Assembly: GCF_015706575.1 (NCBI RefSeq)
Contig: NW_024037072.1
Coordinates: forward strand, 21,453,162-21,517,161
DNA length: 64,000 bases
DNA from: Patiria miniata
Taxonomy: Eukaryota; Echinodermata; Asteroidea; Valvatida; Asterinidae
Direction: 5' to 3'
Under the pieces are notes generated by a model. That model worked only from the letters and a program-made list of their open reading frames with translations, ran no database searches and was not told the DNA's origin. Numbering within the stretch: the stretch's first letter is position 1; each line of letters starts with the position of its first letter. This document shows positions 59,501-60,424 of this stretch, piece by piece. Made by a program: the position numbers and the translations under genes.

Positions 59501-60424
59501 CTAACTAACTAACGTAGACATGATGATTTGGTGAGCTGCTATCCCGCAGCTAGAAAGCTGTGTGCTATTTCCTGGGTTTGCAGCATAGCTCTTGTTGCTA
59601 GCATCTTTATTTTGGGCATGATCCCTGGCTACATGGCATATATATACATGTACCTGTGGTTTATGGCTTCTGACAAGCGCCCCTTGAATAAAGACATTGA
59701 CTAAATGGGGAACCGCCAACATAGGGCTGGATAGCTTAGTTGGTAGAGCACCAGAAAAGCAATCCAGAGGTTGTAGGTTCAAACCCCGCTTCTATCACTT
59801 TCTTTGTTTTAACCTTAAAAAGTGTATTTTTTAAAAACTTTTTAAATGTAGAATGCTAATTGTGACCCGCTCTGCAAAAATGAGTCTGATGTCGCATAAT
59901 TTGAATTCAAGCTTTTGCCATTTTGAAATGGAAACAGTAAAAATTAGCTCAAAATTTGGATTTTTTTGTTTTTGTTTTATTTTGGTTGTTTGATAGTTTT
60001 AGTTCAAATATGTTACACAGAAATGTAAATATTGTAAGAAAAAGAAAAACATTATGAATCTTTGGTGCTTTTCTTGGTTAGTTACAGTGTATTTGTCATT
60101 TTTCAAAGCCTATTTTCTCCATTGAGACATTTCTTGCTTTGCAAAAACTTTACAGAATGAAACAAGCACAACAATGCAACCAAATGTCCTAGAGAGGTCC
60201 CTGATATATGAAATGAAAGCTTATTTCATTCCCATTTTATTAATGTAGTTAACTCAAAATGTCAGTTTTGCCACAACAGACTCATTTTTGCGGAGCGGGT
60301 CACAATTGAAGAGGCAAAATCTGGTTAGTACGAGGTTAACAGTGATATACGGAGTGCGGGTGTGTTTTAGTAAAAAACGGCTTACCTGTGAAATCTTTGA
60401 TTTTGAAAGGTCCTTGCGGTAACC
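8432..60424 (-). CDS. EML: EMAP-like microtubule-associated protein (EML1/2/4 type), whole gene, 20 exons
   Basis: Spliced gene on the minus strand, coding exons 8432-8557, 9494-9624, 10752-10935, 14065-14162, 16103-16259, 18279-18413, 19538-19666, 21018-21169, 23393-23492, 26019-26153, 27075-27170, 28502-28603, 33290-33362, 34908-35057, 36635-36761, 46256-46284, 49007-49075, then either 50880-50998 (own ATG) or 55992-56196 plus 60386-60424. All junctions are GT-AG and phases join without a break. The short form sums to 2112 nt, 703 residues plus stop, close to the length I remember for sea urchin EMAP. The HELP motif (IYMRGRPITMF), EWVYGYRGKDCR, GHNDDVKC, TIASGQVAG, PHVRIWDS, HTDGNEQ and EGSDGTDIN are family hallmarks. 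EML proteins bind tubulin through a tandem atypical propeller and act on cytoplasmic microtubules. Assignment to the EML1/2/4 group rests on a single HELP-propeller unit, against three in EML5/6. Family assignment is near certain; the paralogue is not resolved. Confidence 0.95.
8598..9129 (+). mobile_element. MITE family 2, copy A
   Basis: Bounded by TTAAAGGGAATGTACA and its near inverse ATTCCCTTTAA, with TTAA at each end as the probable target duplication. An internal hairpin CCAACGGTG / CACCGTTGG lies at 8937-8964. Copies B (9697-10218, inverted), C (53645-54032, shortened) and D (55378-55907) match along their length. It lies in the last EML intron. Confidence 0.85.
9140..9385 (-). mobile_element. 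tRNA-headed SINE, copy 1, minus strand
   Basis: Read on the minus strand it begins with a degenerate tRNA head (TTATGGACTAACGATTAGAG, an A-box-like word), then the body with CTCTCCACCCAGGAGAACAG and the 3' word CCTGATGAACAGGGGTAATA. The same plan is present at 33930-34265, and a related head at 19000-19308. Confidence 0.65.
9494..9624 (-). CDS. EML: EML exon, second propeller, residues 619-662
   Basis: The exon encodes IWQEGSDGTDINSACRSHSG, AILATGDDFGKINLFSYP and ends TQPK at donor GTACAG. EGSDGTDIN and DDF-K--LF-YP are invariant EML features. Two leading bases complete the Gly codon from the previous exon. Confidence 0.96.
9697..10218 (-). mobile_element. MITE family 2, copy B (inverted)
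   Basis: Inverted relative to copy A. It begins TTAAAGGGAAAATACAACAT and ends TATTCCCTTTAA. The internal hairpin is a variant with compensating changes: CTGGTCGGCCGACCAG at 9868-9883 is a perfect 16-bp palindrome. Confidence 0.85.
10405..10620 (+). mobile_element. SINE-like repeat with tRNA-Ala-like unit, copy 1
   Basis: About 125 bp of conserved leader precede a tRNA-like segment at 10529-10597: A-box region TACCTCAGTTGGTAGAGCAC, anticodon stem CCGGA/TCCGG with loop ACGGCAA (anticodon GGC, Ala-like), B-box-like GGTTCACACCC. A second copy at 59575-59800 matches both leader and tRNA part. The leader makes a true tRNA gene unlikely. Confidence 0.75.
10752..10935 (-). CDS. EML: EML exon, second propeller, residues 558-619
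   Basis: The exon encodes GHSSFVTHIDWSADSNYLVS, NSGDYEILYWKAENCRQI and WATFTCVFGFPVCG. Longest exon of the propeller part (184 nt). The intron upstream of it in transcript order carries the nine-unit tandem array at 11580-13000. Confidence 0.96.
11350..13000 (+). mobile_element. Pearl/HINE-like element with nine tandem units rich in TGACCT half-sites
   Basis: From about 11580 to 12910 nine units of 145 bp (one of 138) repeat. Each begins near TAACTCAAGTTATCATCCGG and contains GTGACCTTGACCTTTGACCT followed by TTTGACCCC. The starts of TAACTCAAG lie at 11731, 11875, 12020, 12165, 12310, 12455, 12593, 12738 and 12883; the first unit is diverged. The array ends in a CGGACGGACGGA microsatellite (12917-12952) and a short 3' flank with a hairpin ACCCCTC...GAGGGGT (12971-12997). 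Tandem core units, an ACGG-type microsatellite and a short hairpin 3' flank are the plan of pearl elements and Helentron-associated repeats (family knowledge). It is intronic in EML. Confidence 0.75.
13470..14019 (+). mobile_element. MITE family 1, copy 1
   Basis: Terminal inverted repeats TTAAAGCTATAGTCCATCAT and ATGATGGACTATAACTTTAA match over about 22 of 23 bases. TTAA at both ends is the likely target duplication. An internal hairpin CCAACGGTGC / GCACCGTAGG lies at 13630-13659. Copies 2 (21689-23321) and 3 (52441-52991, inverted) match throughout. Confidence 0.88.
14065..14162 (-). CDS. EML: EML exon, second propeller, residues 525-557
   Basis: The exon encodes DGNYLAVASHDNYIYIYAVT followed by EEGRKYSKVGRCS. 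SHDNYIYIY is a family signature. The donor is GTAAGTG; a TTAA MITE ends about 45 bp beyond it (13470-14019). Confidence 0.95.
14163..16102. other. EML intron, little structure
   Basis: The only pattern seen is a loose CAAGTC/GACTTG word cluster at about 14850-15030 (CACAAGTC, GACAAGTC, CAAGTCAC and their complements). No gene, RNA or full repeat copy is supportable. Confidence 0.4.
16103..16259 (-). CDS. EML: EML exon, second propeller, residues 473-525
   Basis: The exon encodes DPCQSACFHPNGGVVALGMK, TGRWMVLDA, DLVTVHTDGNEQ and VRYSP. HTDGNEQ is one of the most conserved strings in the family. Acceptor GTAG, donor GTAAGG. Confidence 0.96.
16514..16901 (+). mobile_element. Foldback element, TGTGACC-type ends, copy 1
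   Basis: The ends are TATGTGACCTGTTCTGTCAA and its near perfect inverse (TTGACAGAACAGGTCACATA), with inverted repeats of about 39 bp over a 388-bp element. Related ends bound 57003-57465 and 59861-60304. No coding capacity. Confidence 0.75.
17435..17813 (+). mobile_element. MITE family 3, copy 1
   Basis: The ends are AAAGGCGTATAGGATAATTTG and ATGATTCTATGTGCCTTT, approximate inverses. The interior matches 27484-27881 along its length (TCAGCCCAGTGGATATTAGA, AAATGACAGCAAGCAAGACG). Confidence 0.75.
17818..18221. repeat. GGATTGAGG-word element with TTAGGGTTA end, copy 1
   Basis: The word TTTTGGAGGATTGAGG and its variants recur at least five times in about 400 bp; one end reads AACCCTCCTCAATCC and the other GGGGGTTAGGGTTA. 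The plan matches 21241-21356 and, with other core words, 35202-35424, 42542-42878 and 43716-43935. Confidence 0.65.
18279..18413 (-). CDS. EML: EML exon, second propeller, residues 428-472
   Basis: The exon encodes AHTDECWGLAVHPNQSLFLT and CAYDKHVIMWDAEQHRPLW. H--E-WGL--HP, CAYDK and WD are classic WD-repeat positions in EML proteins. Phase 0 at both ends. Confidence 0.96.
19000..19308 (-). mobile_element. tRNA-headed SINE, minus strand, well-preserved head
   Basis: On the minus strand from about 19308: TGGCCTAGCGGTTAAGAACA (A-box region), an extended arm, then GGGTTCGAGCCC (B-box) and a body with CACTTAACCATTATTGCTTC. The head resembles a class II tRNA such as Ser or Leu. The far boundary is uncertain and related sequence may run down to about 18880. 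Confidence 0.65.
19538..19666 (-). CDS. EML: EML exon, start of second propeller, residues 385-427
   Basis: The exon encodes LPESTGPCRCLCPGKDKDIY and VGTTRNAILHGDMEGE. The GTTRNAIL pattern corresponds to the linker and first blade of the C-terminal propeller. Phase 0 at both ends; acceptor TTTTTTTGCAG. Confidence 0.95.
19796..20420 (+). mobile_element. Tc1/mariner-like MITE, CAGGGTGGCC ends
   Basis: The ends are TA-CAGGGTGGCCCACAAAAA and GGGGGCCACCCTG-TA, consistent with TA target duplication. Subterminal inverted repeats follow (ACCAAGATCTCCCGATTCGG against CCGAATCGGACGATCTTGG). Reading frames inside are short and show no transposase motif. Confidence 0.75.
21018..21169 (-). CDS. EML: EML exon, end of first propeller, residues 334-384
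   Basis: The exon encodes GSNRISQAIKAHEGQIFSLV and LSGGGKDRKVHIFD. Of two AG acceptors four bases apart, only the upstream one (CATTCCAG) gives the correct phase after WAKG, so the start at 21169 is chosen. SGGGKDRK is a family landmark. Confidence 0.94.
21241..21356. repeat. GGATTGAGG-word element, copy 2 (short)
   Basis: Contains GGTGATTTTAGAGGATTG, GCAGGATTGAGGATGG and the end GGGGTTAGGGTTAA. It aligns with the second half of 17818-18221. Confidence 0.6.
21922..23021 (+). mobile_element. hAT element, non-autonomous, nested in MITE 1
   Basis: The ends are CAGTGTTCGATTTAGA and the inverse TCTAAATCGACCACTG (15 of 16 bases match). The flanks carry a perfect 8-bp duplication ACACACGC at 21914-21921 and 23022-23029, the size that hAT transposition makes. 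Subterminal GTGCATGTA words are repeated in both ends. It is 1100 bp, too short for a full transposase. Confidence 0.9.
22478..22723 (+). pseudogene. Possible N-terminal remnant of a hAT transposase
   Basis: The frame opens MPPKRKQVAAPKNTILSFWG, followed by an acidic Ser/Thr/Asp-rich stretch, and stops after 81 codons; an in-frame ATG lies further up at 22391. A short basic start with a hydrophobic-aromatic motif and then an acidic Ser-rich linker is seen at the start of some hAT transposases and their domesticated relatives (inference). No zinc finger, RNase H-like or dimerisation region follows. Confidence 0.45.
23393..23492 (-). CDS. EML: EML exon, first propeller, residues 301-334
   Basis: The exon encodes KHDKPKFVLCFTFAGNGDLL and TGDSNGNIFIWAK, a WD-like blade ending one base into a Gly codon. 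Donor GTAAGC. It ends about 70 bp from the TTAA MITE copy at 21689-23321. Confidence 0.95.
23493..25257. other. EML intron, no gene seen
   Basis: AT-rich intron without a recognisable repeat copy until the element at 25258. Small frames at 24244-24537 show no motif. Confidence 0.4.
25258..25613 (+). mobile_element. MITE with TTAA duplication and GCCGGCCTCAGG ends
   Basis: TTAA at 25254-25257 and 25614-25617 flanks perfect 18-bp inverted ends (GCCGGCCTCAGGTTGACC, then one extra T on the right). The interior is GC-rich with TCGTCGCA/TCGCGAC-type words. TTAA specificity suggests piggyBac-like mobilisation. Confidence 0.75.
26019..26153 (-). CDS. EML: EML exon, first propeller, residues 256-300
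   Basis: The exon encodes SSGDPVVAAEFHPLIENQMV and SCGKGHLLFWTLDNNKVVKK. The EFHP and CGKxHxxFW signatures mark the blade that follows the IDDSN blade in EML proteins. Phase 0 at both ends, donor GTGAGT. Confidence 0.95.
26831..27005 (+). mobile_element. Short hAT-like MITE, CAGGGGTGTGA ends
   Basis: The inverted ends are CAGGGGTGTGA and TCACACCCCTG, 175 bp apart, with AGCTGAAA words repeated inside. ATAATT flanks both sides, shorter than the 8 bp expected for hAT, so the class is tentative. Confidence 0.6.
27075..27170 (-). CDS. EML: EML exon, first propeller, residues 224-255
   Basis: The exon encodes DKGVQLLAIDDSNDHVLSVW followed by a Lys-rich NWEKEKKLADSK. The IDDSN-H--SVW pattern is a family signature. 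Acceptor GTGTAG, donor GTAAAAG; phase 0 at both ends. Confidence 0.95.
27484..27881 (+). mobile_element. MITE family 3, copy 2
   Basis: Bounded by TTAAAAGCATATAGGATC and GATCCTATATGCCTTTAAA, about 18-bp inverted ends with TTAA. The internal segment AATTTCACAGGGTGATTAG, on the opposite strand, resembles the ACTCCCTGTGAAATTATT segment of MITE family 1. Confidence 0.8.
28502..28603 (-). CDS. EML: EML exon, first propeller, residues 190-223
   Basis: The exon encodes PHVRIWDSVNLNTLHVLG and FFDRAVCCVGFSKC, a typical EML blade with the WD-like WDS. It starts and ends in phase 0 with a GTAAGTG donor. Its length of 34 codons matches a single blade step. Confidence 0.95.
28843..29276 (+). mobile_element. 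MITE with AATGAGACGGAACTGGGCA ends
   Basis: ACCAAAATGAGACGGAACTG at 28843 and its inverse CAGTTCCGTCTCATTTTACC at about 29256 bound about 430 bp. No coding capacity and no second copy seen in the window. Confidence 0.65.
29277..30997. other. EML intron, no gene seen
   Basis: A short perfect inverted word (GGGGCCC/GGGCCCC) lies at about 30078-30097. Reading frames at 29531-29713 and 30231-30578 carry no recognisable domain. Confidence 0.35.
30998..31479 (+). mobile_element. Pogo/Tigger-like MITE, copy 1
   Basis: The ends CAGTGAAATCTTGATAAGTC and GACCAATCGAGATTTCACTG are near inverses, each next to TA. CAGTRRAAYCTCGAT is the terminal signature of pogo/Tigger elements. A second, shorter copy is at 56435-56594. 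Confidence 0.75.
32300..32772 (+). mobile_element. LINE or SINE 3' tail
   Basis: A T-rich stretch ends in TTGGCGCTATATAAGATTAT and an ATT/AGT microsatellite. The GCGCTATATAA word is shared with the SINE tail at 4905-5005. Its upstream border is unclear. Confidence 0.5.
32786..32912. mobile_element. Short foldback with TGACGTCA at both ends
   Basis: AATGACGTCACACCACTTTGC at the left and CAAAGCGTGACGTCATTTT at the right are imperfect inverses, and GATGGGAGC / GGCTCCCAT continue the arms inward. TGACGTCA is the CREB/ATF palindrome; any regulatory use is inference. Confidence 0.6.
33290..33362 (-). CDS. EML: EML exon, first propeller, residues 165-189
   Basis: The exon encodes IAIHPNTVTIASGQVAGHDK and ends EGK at a GTAAGTCA donor. 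The leading T completes the Cys codon of VKC. TIASGQVAG is highly conserved across EML proteins. Confidence 0.95.
33930..34265 (-). mobile_element. tRNA-headed SINE, copy 2, minus strand
   Basis: On the minus strand from about 34265: TGTGGCCTCTTGGTTGAGGG (A-box region), a long variable arm, then GTGGGTTCGAGTCCAGCC (B-box), and a body ending near GGGGTAATAATGATG. Same plan as 9140-9385. Confidence 0.7.
34331..34638. mobile_element. Small MITE, ATCCCTTAAA ends
   Basis: TATCCCTTAAAAATTTGTTA at the left is matched by the inverse of AAAATTTAAGGGATCAG at the right, with about 308 bp between the outer ends. No second copy seen. Confidence 0.55.
34908..35057 (-). CDS. EML: EML exon, HELP end and first propeller, residues 115-165
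   Basis: The exon begins with YGYRGKDCRTNLHILPTG and contains IVYFMAAVVILHNV and RHYMGHNDDVK. These are the end of the HELP region and the first blade of the N-terminal propeller. A second AG 12 nt inside was rejected because it would remove the conserved YGYR. Donor GTAAGTT. Confidence 0.95.
35202..35424. repeat. TCCATCAAAATCCACC-word element, copy 1
   Basis: The ends are TTAGCCCTAACCTTACC and GGGAGTTAGGGTTAAGG. Inside are repeated TCCATCAAAATCCACC words on both strands. It matches 43716-43935 along most of its length (both carry GAAGCATTATGTGAAGCAG). Confidence 0.7.
35488..35884 (-). mobile_element. MITE family 3, copy 3 (inverted)
   Basis: Inverted copy of the family at 27484-27881: ACTAAACACCCTGTGAAATT, then CAGTCAGTTGACTGATTTTT, and AACAAAATGCATTAAAGTA before a CCTTTA end. 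The left end is eroded. Confidence 0.7.
36355..36547. repeat. Perfect 20-bp inverted pair beside the HELP exon
   Basis: GTTTGTTTATGGTGTAAATC at 36355-36374 is exactly inverted at 36528-36547, with a 153-bp loop containing TCCTCGATT repeats. CA-repeat sequence lies outside the left arm. It sits about 90 bp beyond the donor of the HELP exon. Confidence 0.75.
36635..36761 (-). CDS. EML: EML exon, HELP motif, residues 73-115
   Basis: The exon encodes EGWVRIYMRGRPITMFMP and later KLKLEWV, the core of the HELP (hydrophobic EML protein) motif that packs into the first propeller of the TAPE fold. The donor is GTATCC inside TGGGT/GTATCC, a weak but consistent site, since the next exon begins T-TAC and restores EWVYGYRG. 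The open frame runs on past the donor but loses all resemblance to the family there. Confidence 0.93.
39697..39832. repeat. GGATT-word element, diverged fragment
   Basis: TGAATCCTCAAAAATCCTCG at the left and GGAGGATTTTGAAGGAT at the right are loosely inverted, like the ends of 17818-18221. Confidence 0.45.
40005..40193. mobile_element. Foldback element or long hairpin, about 190 bp
   Basis: TTCGCTCTTTTCACACTTCC and TACACAATAAATATAGCCGG on the left are mirrored by CCGGCTATTTTTATTGTGTA and AGAGTGTGAAAAGAGCGAA on the right. The arms of about 85 bp have small bulges and almost meet, so the whole could fold as one hairpin. Confidence 0.7.
42542..42878. repeat. GGATTCAGGA-word element
   Basis: The ends are TTTAACCCTAATGTACC and GAGGTTAGGGTTAAA. 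GGATTTTGATGGATTCAGGA or a close variant recurs six or more times inside. It is the same architecture as 17818-18221 and 35202-35424 with another core word. Confidence 0.7.
43716..43935. repeat. TCCATCAAAATCCACC-word element, copy 2
   Basis: It begins ATTAACCCTATCCTTGCC and ends GGATTCAAGGTTAA. The interior (CCAAGTCCATCAAAATCCAC, GAAGCATTATGTGAAGCAGG) aligns with 35202-35424. Confidence 0.7.
45109..45749. mobile_element. Foldback element with long imperfect arms
   Basis: TCCCAAAATACACGCAACAT, GCGGAAACACGTACCGCCA and AATCTTAACTTTATCC on the left are inverted on the right as GGATAAAGTTAAGATT, TGGCGGTACGTGTTTTCCGC and TATTTTGGGA. The pairing resumes further in (AAACAAACTCAACCGATTTC). Arms total about 240 bp with clear divergence, so it is not recent. 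Confidence 0.75.
46256..46284 (-). CDS. EML: EML exon, 29-nt microexon before the HELP motif
   Basis: The microexon is 29 nt with acceptor TTTTTGCAG and donor GTAAAT. In the required frame it reads PSKEALYNP and its last base begins the Asp codon finished by the HELP exon. Because 29 is not a multiple of three, skipping it would shift the frame, so it must be constitutive in any productive transcript. The 9.5-kb intron that follows it is the largest in the window. Confidence 0.8.
46285..49006. other. EML intron, no repeat copy recognised
   Basis: AT-rich, with poly-A/T runs (about 47622-47649 and 48226-48240). No foldback or named repeat identified, and no further exon in the required phase. 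Confidence 0.35.
49007..49075 (-). CDS. EML: EML exon, common linker, residues 40-63 of the short form
   Basis: The exon encodes SPRKSASMTNIHKAGEINGARP between an AG acceptor and a GTAAGTT donor. One leading base completes a codon begun in either upstream exon: Asn with the short first exon, Gly with the 55992 exon. It is the merge point of the two 5' routes. The segment is basic and Ser-rich with no recognised domain. Confidence 0.85.
49236..49375. repeat. TACATGTA palindrome cluster
   Basis: TACATGTACATGTACATACATG, interrupted by short spacers, and ATGTACATGTACATGTAC recur over 140 bp. The same palindrome occurs singly throughout the window. Confidence 0.7.
50880..50998 (-). CDS. EML: EML alternative first coding exon (short form)
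   Basis: The ATG at 50998 opens MSARPSSARPGAKASPRG and continues basic and Ser/Pro/Gly/Arg-rich for 39 codons to a GTAAGTTG donor. Two in-frame TAG codons lie about 21 nt upstream, so the reading frame cannot extend and this is a true first coding exon. Basic N-termini of this kind precede the HELP motif in EML proteins and contribute to microtubule binding (family knowledge). The short form lacks room for the N-terminal trimerising coiled coil known from vertebrate EML1-4. Nearest candidate promoter DNA is 51000-51700. Confidence 0.88.
51192..51237. repeat. CA microsatellite
   Basis: A short (CA)n run, CACACACACACACA, about 200 bp upstream of the short-form EML start. Nothing else of note. 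Confidence 0.7.
51544..51615. repeat. Perfect 72-bp palindrome
   Basis: CTGTTTAGGTTGTCATTCCT opens a 36-base arm that is followed, with no spacer, by its exact inverse, ending AGGAATGACAACCTAAACAG. The centre AAAATTTT is at 51576-51583, with symmetry between 51579 and 51580. Pairing stops at the first outer base. It lies 546 bp upstream of the short-form ATG. Confidence 0.95.
52441..52991 (-). mobile_element. MITE family 1, copy 3 (inverted)
   Basis: TTAAAGGTATAGTCCATCAT at the left and ATGATGGACTATAGCTTGA at the right. Inverted match to copy 1, including the hairpin block (CCAACAGTGC / GCACCTTTGG at 52801-52830). Confidence 0.87.
53645..54032 (+). mobile_element. MITE family 2, copy C (internally shortened)
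   Basis: TTAAAGGGAATGTACAACAT to ATCTTCCCTTTAA. Matches copy A at both ends, but the segment with the central hairpin is missing. Confidence 0.8.
55378..55907 (+). mobile_element. MITE family 2, copy D
   Basis: ACCGGTAATATACAACATTT to ATGTTGTATATTACCGTACC, then TTTAA. It retains a diverged hairpin (AGCGATGATCGG / CCATCATTGG) at about 55713-55739. The left TTAA is lost. Confidence 0.75.
55992..56196 (-). CDS. EML: EML exon, Ser/Arg-rich N-terminal segment of the long form
   Basis: The exon is 205 nt, with an AG acceptor after TTTTTTTGT and donor GTAAGTA. It encodes 67 full codons including PPMYNDVTKSRTKILLSP and a Ser/Gly stretch ending in WGSQDSYSFPTS. It ends two bases into a codon, the same phase as the alternative first exon at 50880, so both can join the exon at 49007-49075. 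Base composition is far more GC-rich than the flanks, as in the other exons. The segment is low complexity and likely disordered; SP and RS sites suggest phosphorylation, which is inference. Confidence 0.85.
56435..56594 (+). mobile_element. Pogo/Tigger-like MITE, copy 2 (short)
   Basis: CAGTGAAATCTTGATAAGTC at the left and ATCAAGATTTCACTA at the right. AACTCAAAACTCTGCTTAA inside echoes the terminal word. About 160 bp. Confidence 0.7.
57003..57465 (+). mobile_element. Foldback element, TGTGACC-type ends, copy 2
   Basis: TGTGACCTACTGAGGCAAAA and the inverse end TTATGCTATGGCAGGTCACA; AATGAGGAAT continues the arm on both sides. The interior differs from 16514-16901. Confidence 0.65.
57541..57738 (+). 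mobile_element. hAT-like MITE, CAGTGGCGTAGCCAGG ends
   Basis: Perfect 16-bp inverted ends. The flanks carry a perfect 8-bp duplication TTCACAAC (57533-57540 and 57739-57746). The interior is dominated by long G and C runs, including an uninterrupted C run of more than 20 near 57690. The CAGTGGCGTAGCCAGG end is common among animal MITEs. Confidence 0.88.
58197..58662. mobile_element. Mutator-like foldback with arms of about 190 bp
   Basis: TAGCCCCATAAATGTGGCC begins a left arm that is matched inversely, with few differences, by the right arm ending GGCCACATTTATGGGGCTA. The flanks carry the 9-bp duplication GGGAGGGGG at 58188-58196 and 58663-58671. Long terminal inverted repeats with a 9-bp duplication are the hallmark of Mutator-like elements (family knowledge). 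The short loop of about 80 bp has no coding capacity. Confidence 0.85.
59241..59519 (+). mobile_element. Single-unit relative of the pearl/HINE-like element
   Basis: Contains TTTTTGACCCCAGTGACCCC, GATGACCTTTGACCCCAG and GTTGAAATCGGTCAAAATAT, then an AACTAACTAACGTAGAC end. The TGACCTTTGACCCC core is shared with the units at 11580-12910, but there is only one unit here. Confidence 0.55.
59575..59800 (+). mobile_element. SINE-like repeat with tRNA-Ala-like unit, copy 2
   Basis: The leader and tRNA-like segment match 10405-10620. The tRNA part (from 59724) has TAGCTTAGTTGGTAGAGCAC and GGTTCAAACCCC, the latter fitting the B-box better than in copy 1. The anticodon loop has decayed. Confidence 0.75.
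59861..60304 (+). mobile_element. Foldback element, TGTGACC-type ends, copy 3
   Basis: TGTGACCCGCTCTGCAAAAA and the inverse TTTTTGCGGAGCGGGTCACA, with ATGAGTCTG / CAGACTCAT continuing inward. 444 bp with AT-rich interior. It ends about 80 bp from the 60386 exon. Confidence 0.8.
60386..60424 (-). CDS. EML: EML exon, 39-nt microexon of the long form (tentative)
   Basis: The exon has an AG acceptor after a mixed pyrimidine tract and a GTAAGC donor. Read with two leading bases it gives LPQGPFKIKDFT and leaves one base, exactly the phase needed by the exon at 55992-56196. Another frame opens at an ATG (MDVTLQGYRKDLSK) but ends in the wrong phase. Support is splice sites plus phase only, since this N-terminal part of EML proteins is poorly conserved. 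Confidence 0.55.
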
